A stretch of 64,000 bases of DNA from Turritopsis dohrnii (lineage: Eukaryota; Cnidaria; Hydrozoa; Anthoathecata; Oceaniidae). The position numbers and the translations under genes are program-made. Positions within the stretch are counted from its first letter, which is position 1. Every line of letters starts with the position of its first letter. The notes under the pieces were generated by a model that saw nothing but the letters and a program-made list of their open reading frames with translations, was not told the DNA's origin and did no database searches. Shown here piece by piece: positions 20,467 to 31,899 of the stretch. Where the stretch lies: NCBI GenBank assembly GCA_027922465.2, contig BQMF02000211.1, positions 310,001 to 374,000 of the forward strand, in the 5' to 3' direction.

Positions 20467-22660
20467 TCAGTCGTTGTCGCTGTCATGAGAATCACCACAT
20501 TCTTCAAAATCAGATTCGTCACAGTCATTTTCCTCTTCATCATTTGAATCTTCTGAATCACCAGAATCTTCAACATCAGATTCCTCAAAGTCACTTTCCT
20601 CTTCTTCATCGTTGTCGTCGTTGCAACTCTGGCATTTACAAAGTTCTGTACTTTTCAGGTTAGCCTTTCGACAGTTGCATACATTACTTTCGCATTTCGA
20701 TTTTTTGCAAGAACATGACATGAACTGAAGGATAGCATCAGGTGCTGCAGGTTGACTCGTCCATTGGATCTCCAACTCACCTTCATCTGTTATTTTCCAA
20801 CCATGTCCTTCGGGATTCAACAATTCATGATCACGCTCAAGTGATTGCTTCCATTCGTATGCTTGATAATTAGCTCGTCGAATGTGGAGATGCAGTGCAT
20901 CTGCGGAGGGGGTAACTTGTGCGGGTCAGGAAACTTCTTTTTACTAGTGAACAGCTGATATCTAGCTTCATTGACATCTTCACATTCTTTGATGCCATAC
21001 AAGGTACATGTATATTGCTCCAAGACTTCAAGTGTTGCATCGCTCACCTCAATTGTCGATCCAAGAAGACGCATTGCATCCATCCATTTCTCCTCTTCAT
21101 ACAGTATTTTTAATGATTTGACCTTTCCATTGTCAGTCAGTCTGCTAGTAGTGTCGCAACCAGAAAATGCATGAAAACCTGGTAAAGCGTGGAGTTGATC
21201 AGATTCCATTGTATTTGAAGTGATGTCATACAGAGCCATCTTCGATGCTGTACCAATTTCTAGGAAGATCCTTGCTTCAATTTTTGATGCGAAATAGAGC
21301 GACAGCACTGCAACATCTGTATCTACTGTGATAATTTGCACTGAAGAAAATCCCAAAGTAGCAGCAAACTGTGTGCACAAAAACATTTTGGTATCTTGTT
21401 CTTCTTGTGACGACTGTAAATCTTCTACAATTTCCTTCTTTAAATGCATTCTATTCACTCTTAAGCTCTCGATTAATAAGTTTAGTGATATTACTTTCAT
21501 TCTGTGACCAATCATCAAGGAGAAATCTCACAAGCTCTATTTTGTTGTCTGGGTGTTGCAAATACTTACCCCAGGATTTGGGTTGTTGCTGGTTTCGGTG
21601 TAGAATTTTTATTGTCAGTGACCCTATCGCTGATCGACGCTTCCTTTCGAGGGATTTGATAGAAGAGGGTAAGTAAAAATCAGTTATGAAAAAAGATATT
21701 CTGCAAGATGTGGTCAGAATTTTTCCAAGAAGATAGTCAGCAATATCACCGAACGTTGATAGCGTGGATGGAAGTTTTTGAAAAAGTACCATTCCATCAA
21801 ATATAGGTGGTGTATTTTCGGGACAATGGTCAGCTATTGGAATCGACTAGGATAAGGCTGTAAAAAGTTTTGATTTAACTGTTTTCGACAATGATTCGTC
21901 TGCATTCGCCAAAGAAAGTAGTATCGAAGTTAATTCAAATTTGAGGGCATCTCTCATGCTTATGTTGCGATCTTTAGAAATCAACATCAGCCTTGCAAAG
22001 GTTTCTCTGTCTGATCTCAATGCCATCATCAATCCCTTTGAAATGGGTTTCTTCAACTTGCTACTGAAAGTTAGGAGTTTGTTCTTCTTTATTGGATCGT
22101 TGAACTTTTCCTCAGTCGTGTAGATTCTCTTTTCCATGAAAGATTGTACAGAACTTTTTCCAACTTCTTCAGCACGTTCCAAATCATTTGTCACTTTTTC
22201 GTTTGGTACAATACCGGAATGGATTGCTACAAGTTGTTCACTTGCTCGAAATGGGTTTGACCAATTGGAGATAAGTTCGTAACAATCTTTAACCATGCTT
22301 TCATCTTGTATTTTTCTTGTCTTTCCAAGATCTTTCCTGTCTTTTGACGATTGATCCACATTGATGCTTTGCTTGAAGTCGGTGTTCCTCTCTGCCACTA
22401 CATGACTGGAAAAGACCCACTTTTGACATCGTTTACTTTTACCCTTGTCCGTTAACAGGGCTTCCAGGAAGTTTTTCAGAAGTTCAGGTATTACAACACT
22501 TTCACTCTTGACTTCGCTTGGCTCTGGAGGTCAACTACTAAACGGTCCTTTGAGAGTTTTAATTTCTTCTTTAATGAGCATGGCTGCTTTTTTAACTCGC
22601 TCCTTGTCATTGTTTAATCTGTTATTGACAAGCTCCTGAGAACTGCTTAATATTATTTAT
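20467..22660 (-). pseudogene. Second PIN-like/CXC element gene, decayed
   Basis: Minus-strand pieces in order are as follows. 22,660-22,390 is degenerate, with LIKEEIKTLKGPFSS, a stop, then SKRCQKWVFSSHV. 22,398-21,847 is an open 183-codon frame. 21,805-21,451 has FDGMVLFQ as the first Asp motif, then a WGKYL region. 21,518-20,817 has EEQDTKMFLC, TVDTDVAVLSL and HAFSGCDTTSRL. 20,823-20,467 has SCSCKKSKCESNVCNCRK, LCKCQSC and an Asp/Glu-rich tail. The order of motifs equals that of the gene at 9.8-11.7 kb. At least one stop and two frame changes (near 21,500 and 20,820) break it. No TIRs of the 9,186 type flank it. The Asp set suggests a PIN/FEN-like nuclease fold. Confidence 0.55.
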
Positions 22661-23616
22661 GTTGATGTAGCCGACGTTTTCAAAAAGGTAACCTTTTTAC
22701 CGAATCTCATAATTATTCGTGACTTCAGTAATTGCACTTTAGTACCTTTCACTGTCATACTTCTTTCCTCTTGAATATGTTTGTATGTGTTGGAGAGACT
22801 AGTCATGCGAATAATCTCTCCCTTTTTTATGACAGCATCTTCAATGTAGTTGGCAAGAATTTCAAAGCATTCGTTTTAGCCCATGAGCTAAATCCCAAAG
22901 TTTTGGGTTTTCGGCTCAGTCTTTAGGAAAAAGGGAAACTTGTTTTTTTGTTATCTATAGGGTCCCTACTTTTAGGAAAGGTATGATAACCTGGTCAAAT
23001 CGGTAGCTTTTACATGGAATCAGGGGGTTAAAGTAGGAGTACTTTCGGCGTTTATAAGGGTTCCTTAAGGAAAATAGCATTTACAGTGATATATAATTAG
23101 TTATTCCTTGACAGTTAGTGATCCAAACGACTTGAAACTTGGTAGTCGTGCTGAAGATATGTTCAAAATTAGTTTGTAATAAAAAAAATTTCAAAAATCT
23201 TTTTCAGGGGGTTTGGTTAGGAGAAAATAGGGAAAAATCATGTTTTTTTAAACTATTTTTTGCATATTCTTTACTAAAAAGTCAAATAAACAATAACATG
23301 TCTCATTTAAAGTAAATAATATACTAACTCATTTAGGTAATACCAGAATTAGGCATAATTGAGCTTAAATTATAGATAATAATGCTGAAAAGTAGGTTTT
23401 CAGGGTGTAAAATTGCTATTTTTTGACGAAAAAACATCTTTTTTCTGGTTTACTTCCGATAACTCACTAGAAAACTCTTACAAATGGAAAATATGATTGA
23501 CTCGATATGATAGCAGAAATAACTGAACATAATTGCATATTATGTAGGTTATTTGGAGGCACCAGGGGGTAAAACAGGGGATTAAATATAATTTTTTAAG
23601 GGAAAAACGGCAAATT

Positions 23617-23871
23617 TCAGGAAGGAAGTAAATTATAATTATAATTAGTATGATATGTTTTTATTTTGGATAACAAGTGCTGTAGCACTATATATAAAAG
23701 CAAAAGTTGTATTTTTTGATAGTCTTTTTTTCTAGCAGCAGATTCCAAATCAGAATCACTGTCATTAGCATCAGGTTCATCACAAATAAAACTTGAGAAT
23801 GATTTGATGGTGTCTGAGATTAAAGGTGAAGAACACATGAAGAGTTTCGTTGACAAACGCAAAGTTATCAA
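23617..23871 (-). other. Short open frame in left fold-back arm (Asp/Ser-rich)
   Basis: It encodes SDTIKSFSSFICDEPDANDS followed by acidic and helical residues. The mirror copy in the right arm (24,923-25,150, plus) encodes the same stretch, because the arms are inverted copies. It could be a terminal piece of an element ORF reading inward to outward. Function unknown. Confidence 0.3.
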
Positions 23872-24195
23872 ACTTTTGACTTTTACGATCCTATCAAGTG
23901 ACTCTGTTTCGTAGCATTTTCATTTACTAAAAACATAGGCAAAGCAAAACTGAAAAGTTGTGCAATTCAGTGCCCAAAGTGATATATCTGGAAAGATGTC
24001 TTTAATGGAACAGGTGGACTTCCCGGTAGCTAAAACCTCACGTCATATTAATTGAAAAGGTGAAAGATCATTACTACTGTGTTACAACCTACAAAATATT
24101 GATTTTCTTTCACGGTTACCTGTTAGCCTTCCATGCAGTTATGGGATTTGCTTTTGTCAGTGCATTTAGTGGTAAAGGAAAACTAAGGCCCTTAA

Positions 24196-24808
24196 AGCTT
24201 GGTTTCCAATAAAGAAATTTCATCGTGCGATCGTCCTATTACAATCGTACTACAGTCCCACGACATATGGAAACACTTTTTGTGCAACATGTGGAAGATC
24301 GTGCAACATTTTTTGATGTCACACGACAATGTCGTAGAGATAGAAAAAATTCTCCACGACAGTGGTGCTACAGCTGCGCGACAAATGTGTTGTAGCAGTG
24401 ATAGCAAGTGCTCAAACCTGTTGGGTGCCATTCGCAGATATCGATTAAAAAAACTCACCATCATGAAATCTGAGTTCAGCTAATAAAGTGTGGTATGCTC
24501 CTGTTACTGAACGACTTTTAAACAGTCTGTGAACCCAGAAAAAGTGCTTTCTCTTTCTCTGCATATTTCTACGTTTACGTTTCTAGAAGCTTAATAACGT
24601 TGCACAAAGAGACAGCTGACAAGTTAACAGCAAACGCTTGTCCATTTTGAAATAGCATTTTGAATTTCTCCCCAATCATTTGTAAACAAACCACGTGACA
24701 TCGTGTAATGGAAACAAGGCTGTCGTGCAACAAAAAGTCATGCGACAAGTAGCACAACATTTGTTGCACGACGGTCGCACGATAATTTTTTGTTATTGGA
24801 AACCAAGC
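24196..24808. mobile_element. 613-bp MITE, AGCTTGGTTTCC family, nested in the fold-back element
   Basis: The ends AGCTTGGTTTCCAATAA and the inverted TTATTGGAAACCAAGCT match the 225-bp element at 8,602. TAA flanks lie at 24,193-24,195 and 24,809-24,811, again a TWA target. Interior inverted words (GTCGTGCGAC/TTGTTGCACGAC type) differ from the short copy. It sits in the spacer of the 22,879-25,880 fold-back element and is therefore younger than it, or was carried with it. Confidence 0.78.
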
Positions 24809-25880
24809 TTAAACAGGCTGTTGAAGAGAAAAACTATATTTAGCAGTTCACTCAAATTGAAAATGAACACAGACGTTTTGACAAACAGTTGGGAAAAATA
24901 CAAGTGTTAGTCTACGACGTATATGGCCATAAAGGTCATAATGTCAATCTCAGACACCATTAAATCATTCTCAAGTTTTATTTGTGATGAACCTGATGCT
25001 AATGACAGTGATTCTGATTTGGAATCTGCTGCTAGAAAAAAAGACTATCAAAAAATACAACTTTTGCTTTTATATATAGTGCTACAGCACTTGTTATCCA
25101 AAATAAAAACACATCATACTAATTATAATTATAATTTACTTCCTTCCTGAAATTTGCCGTTTTTTCCCTTAAAAAATTATATTTAATCCCCTGTTTTACC
25201 CCCTGGTGCCTCCAAATAACCTACATAATATGCAATTATGTTCAGTTATTTCTGCTATCATATCGAGTCAATCATATTTTCCATTTGTAAGAGTTTTCTA
25301 GTGAGTTATCGGAAGTAAACCAGAAAAAAGATGTTTTTTCGTCAAAAAATAGCAATTTTACACCCTGAAAACCTACTTTTCAGCATTATTATCTATAATT
25401 TAAGCTCAATTATGCCTAATTCTGGTATTACCTAAATGAGTTAGTATATTATTTACTTTAAATGAGACATGTTATTGTTTATTTGACTTTTTAGTAAAGA
25501 ATATGCAAAAAATAGTTTAAAAAAACATGATTTTTCCCTATTTTCTCCTAACCAAACCCCCTGAAAAAGATTTTTGAAATTTTTTTTATTACAAACTAAT
25601 TTTGAACATATCTTCAGCACGACTACCAAGTTTCAAGTCGTTTGGATCACTAACTGTCAAGGAATAACTAATTATATATCACTGTAAATGCTATTTTCCT
25701 TAAGGAACCCTTAAAAACGCCAAAAGTACTCCTACTTTAACCCCCTGATTCCATGTAAAAGCTACCGATTTGACCAGGTTATCATACCTTTCCTAAAAGT
25801 AGGGACCCTATAGATAACAAAAAAACAAGTTTCCCTTTTTCCTAAAATTGAGTCCTAAAATGGACCTAGCTCATGGGCTA

Positions 25881-26490
25881 TTTCTGTTATCGGGATAATC
25901 TTTCGGGATTTCTTTCTTTTCTTTTTTTTGGGATAGTTATACCAAACTTCTTCCCCATTCATACCAACTTGTTATTAAAAATCAAGCCCACAACTTTATA
26001 AACGTGTCTGAAGAGAAATAAATCCCGGTTTAGTTCTATTGCAATTAATTAGCAATGCTATAGTTTCAATGAAATTTTCCAAAACATCCTGAAACGAAAG
26101 GCTGCTAGTATAACATTATTCAAACCAAATTTCACCACAAAGGGTGTTTCAAAATAGGTATTTATAGCAATTGTTTGAAAAAAATAACGAAAAAAGTGAA
26201 AATTTCGGTGATTTTTGCTGACATCAGCAGAAAATTTCAAGTCATTGGCTAATAAAAAATTGAAACATGTTTTAAACTTTATTGATGAGCTTTTCACCAA
26301 ATTTGAGCAACTCAGGTGCACTAGGTCCAATTCTATCTGCATTTTAAGATTTCCTACTTTGCCTCCTAATTTTCTCGGTCCGTATTCATTCTGGTCTGTA
26401 AAATACATATGTGCAAGAAAATTTGGACAAGCAAACACCTTTTTTCTGAAGCCCCAATAGTATACCAACACTATGACTTATGCTAGAATT

Positions 26491-26524
<34 letters not shown>

Positions 26525-27292
26525 ACTATTACGTATGACGCGCTTGAATAATTCCGAAATTTTCCAATGAAAATATTTTTATCCTTCTTCTTTTTATTCC
26601 GAAGATTTTTATTTTCTTTTAGTTTCAACCCACCATACGTCGTATGCAAGGAGAAAAGTTATGGATATCTAGGTAATACTTTTTTCATTGCTTGCAAAGA
26701 AAAGAAGTTTCATTTCTCAAAAAGAACCGCGAATATCAAAGCCGTTACGTTTTAATGAGAATTTTGTGTCACGTGGGTTGCACCAGAAAGTGTTATTATC
26801 GTATGCAATATTATCGAATATCACGAACAAATCGAATTTTTCGAAATTGTTTTCAATCTTTTGTTCTGTGTTGGGATGTAATACATGTTTTCGTCTTCCT
26901 CTTGTTTTTCTGTAGATATTATAAAACTTGTAAAACTTTTGAAAATATATTTATTTCAGTGAACAGTTACCAAGAGATTGCTTTCCGAAAGTTCTCACAT
27001 AAATTATAGATGGATGGTCACTTTTTCATCTGATGAAAATATTAGTTGCGAATCTCTTGATCGTTTTACGAGAAATATATTTACATTGAAATTCCACATT
27101 CCTTTGTAACATTCTCGAATCTTCTTCTCATTGAATTTCTGTGGTTCAGTTTCGTTCAAAAAAATTCTTCCATTGAATTTTTTACTCAAAGTTTTGTTGC
27201 TACTTTCCCGAAAGTTTAAAATTTTTCGTATTTAATCTTTTTTTGTTTATTTCTTTCCATATGTTTAAATTGTTTTGTTTTCATTTCTTCAG
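25881..27292 (+). other. AT-rich stretch with a 30-bp poly-C run
   Basis: An uninterrupted run of 30 C residues occupies 26,493-26,522. Such tracts are prone to slippage and non-B structure, and their length is often unreliable in assemblies. Several short frames on both strands overlap and show no motif. A possible acceptor (TTTATTTCAG) lies near 26,960 with only a short open stretch after it. No gene is called. Confidence 0.45.
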
Positions 27293-27776
27293 ATCTCTTG
27301 AAACTCATGGGCGATGAGAAGTGGGATATGTTTACAGATATCATGAACGTTAACCCTTCCATCGTTACTATGAGAGGTTGGAATAATCAAACATTAATTA
27401 TGAGAGCAATCCGCTACTACAATCCACCAGTATCATTCATCGAACAGATGATGCACTATGGTGCTGATGTCGATGATGTCGATGATACTGGATTGAATTG
27501 CATACATTACGCATGTATAAACAACCGTATCGAATGTTTAAAAACCTTCGAAAGATACACGTCGAGACAACCATTCATGAGAGGTGATGAAGATAACGAC
27601 ACACCTCTACATTATGTTTGTCGTCATGGTAAGTACGAGTATGTGGAGTTTCTCCTGAACGTGGTCAAGGTGGATGTCAACGTGAAAAATAAGGAAAACA
27701 AAACACCTTATCAAGTGATTTGTAAATCTACTCTGGCAAACAAATTAATGGCAGGACCCATACATAAACTTTTTAA
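27293..27776 (+). CDS. Ankyrin-repeat exon
   Basis: Acceptor CATTTCTTCAG ends at 27,292, phase 1 entry (G|AT CTC TTG). The ~161 codons hold three ankyrin units: NNQTLIMRAIRYYNPPVSFI, then TGLNCIHYACINNRIECLKT (the usual TPLHxA turn is drifted), and NDTPLHYVCRHGKYEYVEFL with DVNVKNKENKTPYQVIC. A TAG follows at 27,778-27,780. Alternatively, an AA|GTAGAT donor at 27,777 in phase 2 joins the 21-nt exon at 27,869, avoiding that stop. The exon is on the same strand as the Death/SF1/FN3 exons, but its phase (1) does not match the FN3 exit phase (2), so membership in that gene needs an intervening exon. Intact coding and a clear repeat fold favour a real gene. Confidence 0.65.
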
Positions 27777-27868
27777 GTAGATTGTAAATTAATTTGTAGT
27801 TTTTAAATTTCGAAATTCGATGTGTTGAATTTTAAGATGATTTTTTTTAAAACAATTTGTTTTTTCAG

Positions 27869-27889
27869 AACAGAAACGTAATGAGAAAC
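27869..27889 (+). CDS. Possible 21-nt micro-exon after the ankyrin exon
   Basis: TTTTTTCAG ends at 27,868 and GTAAGT begins at 27,890, framing AACAGAAACGTAATGAGAAAC. Joined in phase 2 to the ankyrin exon it reads KLFK|QKRNEK. Good splice signals on both sides are the only support. Confidence 0.3.
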
Positions 27890-29930
27890 GTAAGTATTGA
27901 AACGTTTGATTTTTCCCGAAATTTCTCGAAAATATTTTTTATTGAAATTTAAAAATTTCTTTTTCACAATATTCGAAGAAGAACCATTCTATGGAAACCA
28001 TTGTCATTGAAGATTGAATGAAATTAGAATATTTTGAAGTTGAATGAAAATTTTCAACTGATAGAACTAGAACGAAAATTAAGTTTATGATGAAATGTCA
28101 TTCCATGAACAGAAGTATATATTATACGATATATCATGCAAGGGAAACAAAAGATTTAACGACAGATTTTGTCATGTTAGTTTTATTTCATCTGAAGAAC
28201 TGCTTGTACCGTGAGTGGTATTTGAAGTTGAGATAAAATGACACGTTTGTAACTTGTGAACATGTTCAAACTGAAAAGAATATACAAATATGTATAAATT
28301 ATCATTTTAAATTGAATTTTTTAAGTTTACAATGATTGACTGAATTATAATTAACCTAAGTGTGCATACATAAAACACCAAAAAAAGAACAAAGCAAAGG
28401 GCAAAAGCTTACCGGGTGCCAATGCAAAGTTTGAGAAATTGAACTTGAAGTTGTTTGAACTTGAAGTTGTTTGAGTTTGAAGTTGATTTGAGTATGATTG
28501 AAAAGCTTTCTAGGCGTCAGCCATCTTGAACTTTGACTCCTTCCTCCTTGGAGGTCAGAGATCAACTAACTACACTAGAAGAATTTCAACCTTTATATGC
28601 ACACATGCAGAACAAAAAAGCAAATGAGACATACATAAATTAAATAAACTTGAATATATTAAATAAATTTCAGTAAATTAAATATAAACAATGATTTTGA
28701 CATAAATTATGATAATTAATATGAAGTAATAAATTAGAACCAAAAATTGACTAAAAACAAATCAAAATAGAAATTTTTAACTTTTTTTCTTTTAAATAAA
28801 ATGACAGCACTAAGCTTACACTGCTAAGTTGTAAAATGTGAAAGTTCTTCCTCGTTTGTAATGACATTGTTATGTTTTTGGATTTTTGTATATACTGGAT
28901 TATAAGTAAAAAACATATCCTTTTATAAAAGGTTTCAATCAACCAAAACGTTTCGTGCTGAATTTCACTTCTTTTTAGTTTTCTTGACTTGATTCTATTC
29001 AACATTCATTATTAATACAAAAAGTTTGATGATTTCACTATCTATAATCTCGAGGTTACAATTGAAATGATTTTAAATTTTCTATGTCGGAGATTCTCGT
29101 GACACACCACCATATCAATGTCATTTGTTCTAGTATATGATTTCTGTTACTTTCCAAACTTGTAGAAACGTGATCAATCGGTATGACCTCACCACAGGCT
29201 AATCGTAATTAATTTCATCTTTCCGAATTTCCGAGTTTTGTTCTGGTAATTACATGTAACCTCGTTTTCACGAGTTTTATAATTTCTCTAATTATGTGGT
29301 TTTGTTACTAAGTAACTATCCGCAATTTTTAAAACTTGAGGATGACATTGAATCGAGGTTGGATACTGAAATATTCGAATTATTAAATCGCTACCTTCGC
29401 TGGCTAGGTTCGAAAATTCTCAGCAAACTATTTCAATCATGATATTGCAACATTTTAGAATCGAAAATACCTATCCAAGCTAATGGAATTCTAAAATTAC
29501 TTCCATTAAATTTTAAGGATTGTAAAAAACTGACGATTTATTGCAACTTACTACAGATACAAAAGCGGTTCATCGTTTATTCTAGACAACAATTTAAGTT
29601 TCTCTCAAAACTTTTGTTTATGCCGTTTTCATTCTCATTATCAATTTTTTGTTTCACACGAGAAATATAAATGTATTGAAGCTGTAAGAAGGGTATATAA
29701 AGCACCACCAGGCAGGACAAAATAAAGGGCGTAAACTGCGACTAAATTTTGGGCATGGTTTCGATTGTCAGGAATGTACGATCTTCACCATGGTTGAAAT
29801 TGCTACCAAAACATGGCTTTCGGAAATTTATGTTCACAAATTTCTACCAAATTAAAAGAATTCTGAATTCGTGAAATACAAGCTCAAAAATTCTGCTCAA
29901 GTTCTACGTAATTCTACATGATTTCTTTAA
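27890..29930. other. No recognised gene
   Basis: AT-rich sequence. A direct repeat GAACTTGAAGTTGTTTGA occurs near 28,442-28,475. A minus-strand 84-codon frame at 28,751-29,005 (IQHETFWLIETFYKR) has no family that I recognise. Nothing else could be supported. Confidence 0.4.
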
Positions 29931-29935
29931 ATAAC

Positions 29936-30723
29936 CAGAGATAGAAATACGTTTGTTACTGATGTTTACAGAAAGCCCACTTTCAGTGGAGTTTTCACCA
30001 ATTTCACCAGCTTTGTTCCCATTCATTTTAAACATGGGTTGATCTATTCTTTATTATTTCGTGCTTTCAGAATTTGTTCTGACTTCAGCAAGTTTCACAA
30101 CGAGGTTTGCTTGTTAAAGAATATTTTAGTTAAAAACAGTTATCCTACCAACGTTATTGATTTTTGTGTTAATACTTTCCTAAATAAAATTCATCGTTCA
30201 AGTGACGCTACTGCGCCCAAAAAGGAAGTGAAAATTTCTCTCCCCTTCTTGGGTTCAGTATCCTTGCAAGTACGCAAACGATTAACGGAATTATTTAAAG
30301 AGAAATTACCTCATTGTAAAATATTATTTATTTTTCGCTCCGATGTCAAACTACAGAGCATGTTTCATTTCAAAGATAAGATTCCCAGGTGTTTACAATC
30401 CGGACTTGTTTACAAATTTACGTGTAGTAGCTGCAACGCTACTTATTTTGGCAAAACCAAACGCCACTTCAAAGTTCGGATCAGTGAACATATGGGCGTC
30501 TCCCATCTGACTAATAAGAAAAGATCACTACAGCCTAATCAATACACAGCGGTACTTCAACACTCCGTGATGTGTGGTTGTTCTCCATCATTTGACAATT
30601 TTTCTTTTTTATCTAGAGAATCTAACGACTTTAAGTTAACCTTGAAGGAGAGTTTACTCATTAATCGTGACAAACCGTGTTTGAATAAAACTATCCAATC
30701 TATGCCTTTAGAACTGTTTTGAA
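29936..30723 (+). pseudogene. Penelope-like retroelement, 3' end (RT tail plus GIY-YIG-like endonuclease)
   Basis: An open frame from about 29,936 to TGA at 30,721-30,723. It starts in the RT C-terminal region (VTDVYRKPTFSGVF, then GLIYSLLFRAFRIC with an upstream FVPIHFKHG), then runs through a linker into CLQSGLVYKFTCSSCNATYF and GKTKRHFKVRISEHMG. This is the Penelope-type GIY-YIG-like module with its CxxC-type cysteine pair. It ends with LLINRDKPCLNKTIQSMPLE, the usual closing segment. The first two-thirds of the RT are missing and no start codon is visible, so this is a 5'-truncated, dead copy. The downstream 3' end was not delimited. Confidence 0.8.
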
Positions 30724-31088
30724 ACAGTGGTTTCTTTTGTTAATTTTATTTTATGAATATAATAATTAGTCGTTTATACATATAAAAAAATTTTCTGTAC
30801 GTACATGTAATTATTCAGACGTGATCATGGAGTGCGGTTAAGCCTCCGAAAGCTTGTCTTAAAAATTAAAAAACTGGTTTAGTCGAAGGAAACGTTGTTT
30901 TCTTTTCCTGTTAATGATGTTACTTTAGTTTAGTTCATAGTTTAACAACGATAACTTTTTGTAAAGTTTTCAATGGTAGCCATCATGTAAAATAAGTTTT
31001 TCAGCCTTACGCTTTTTTCTTCCGCCATGTTATAATAAAAAAGCCATATTTTATTGTGAAGCATAAACCAAATATTTGTTATATTACT

Positions 31089-31882
31089 TTGCGGGCAGAA
31101 AGTTTCGCGAGGATGGAAAATCGCGAAATTTCCGAATAACAATTTTAGAATAAATGTTACTGATAAAACTTTCGCGAATCCTCCAAAACTTTCGGGGGAA
31201 AAAACTTTCGCGAATGATAATGAATGAAGAAAATTTTTTTGAATTATTTTAAAAATTCTTAACTTTCTTGCAAAAGAACTATCGAAATGTGCGGCCAACT
31301 ATGCTTCAATCAAGACTGACAACGCGTTACTTGGAATTGGTTCACAGTATCTACACTGAACCTGTGGAAGAAAAATTGATGGGGGAGCTTGGTTTCAACT
31401 TTGTGATGACACTACCCCCATTAATGAGCGTACCACCTGCCACTTCGACGAAAAAAAAAACAAAAGAAAGAAAATAACTACTTTTGACCCAGCTTTAAGT
31501 GGAAGTAGAGATATTCGTGAAATGTTAAATTCGTGAAATTTTGGGTGGTAGCAAGAAGAGTAAGAAGACACAACCAGAAAATTGTGTAATTATTGATGAA
31601 TAACTCACTGTTAAAGAATCAAATAAATAAAAAACAAAAATGACATTTTCTCTCTCTCTCCCTCTCTCTCTGTTTGTATCTCAGGAAATCCCTAAAAATT
31701 AACTAAAACTACTCAAATCTTGGATTCCTTGTTATTTGAGAATTCTTTGTTGTTGAAAAAACTTTCGCGATTTTTAGAAAAACTTGACTTTTCGCGAAAA
31801 AACGATTTTACTTTCTTACCTGGCAGAAACTTTCGCGAAAAAAGGCAAAAATTGCGAAAATCGCGAAACTTTCTGCCCGCAA
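31089..31882. mobile_element. 794-bp TIR element rich in TTCGCGA
   Basis: The left end TTGCGGGCAGAAAGTTTCGC is inverted at the right as GCGAAACTTTCTGCCCGCAA. Both ends carry clusters of TTTCGCGAA words. A second partial end (AAACTTTCTGCCCTTAA) follows directly. The interior has a 59-codon frame (31,299-31,477: MLQSRLTTRYLELVHSIYTE, later LPPLMSVPP), possibly a scrap of an element ORF, and a CTCTCT microsatellite near 31,650. Confidence 0.72.
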
Positions 31883-31899
31883 AACTTTCTGCCCTTAAA

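Larger units (their letters stand above)
22879..25880. mobile_element. 3.0-kb fold-back element with ~940-bp inverted arms
   Basis: The left arm (22,879-~23,823) is inverted almost base for base as the right arm (~24,942-25,880). The outer ends are GCCCATGAGCTA and TAGCTCATGGGC. Shared blocks include GTTATCTATAGGGTCCCTAC and CAGGTTATCATACC. The arms are nearly identical, so the insertion is recent or maintained by gene conversion. Between the arms (~1.1 kb) lies unique sequence that contains a MITE. The only frames in the arms are the paired short ones at 23,617-23,871 (minus) and 24,923-25,150 (plus). No transposase was recognised, so it is non-autonomous or a giant MITE. The stated arm ends are approximate. 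Confidence 0.85.

Noticed and set aside
26058..26471. 137-codon minus-strand frame next to the poly-C tract
   Set aside because: Overlaps another frame on the opposite strand and shows no motif; Phe/Lys/Asn-rich composition is what AT-rich DNA gives by chance.
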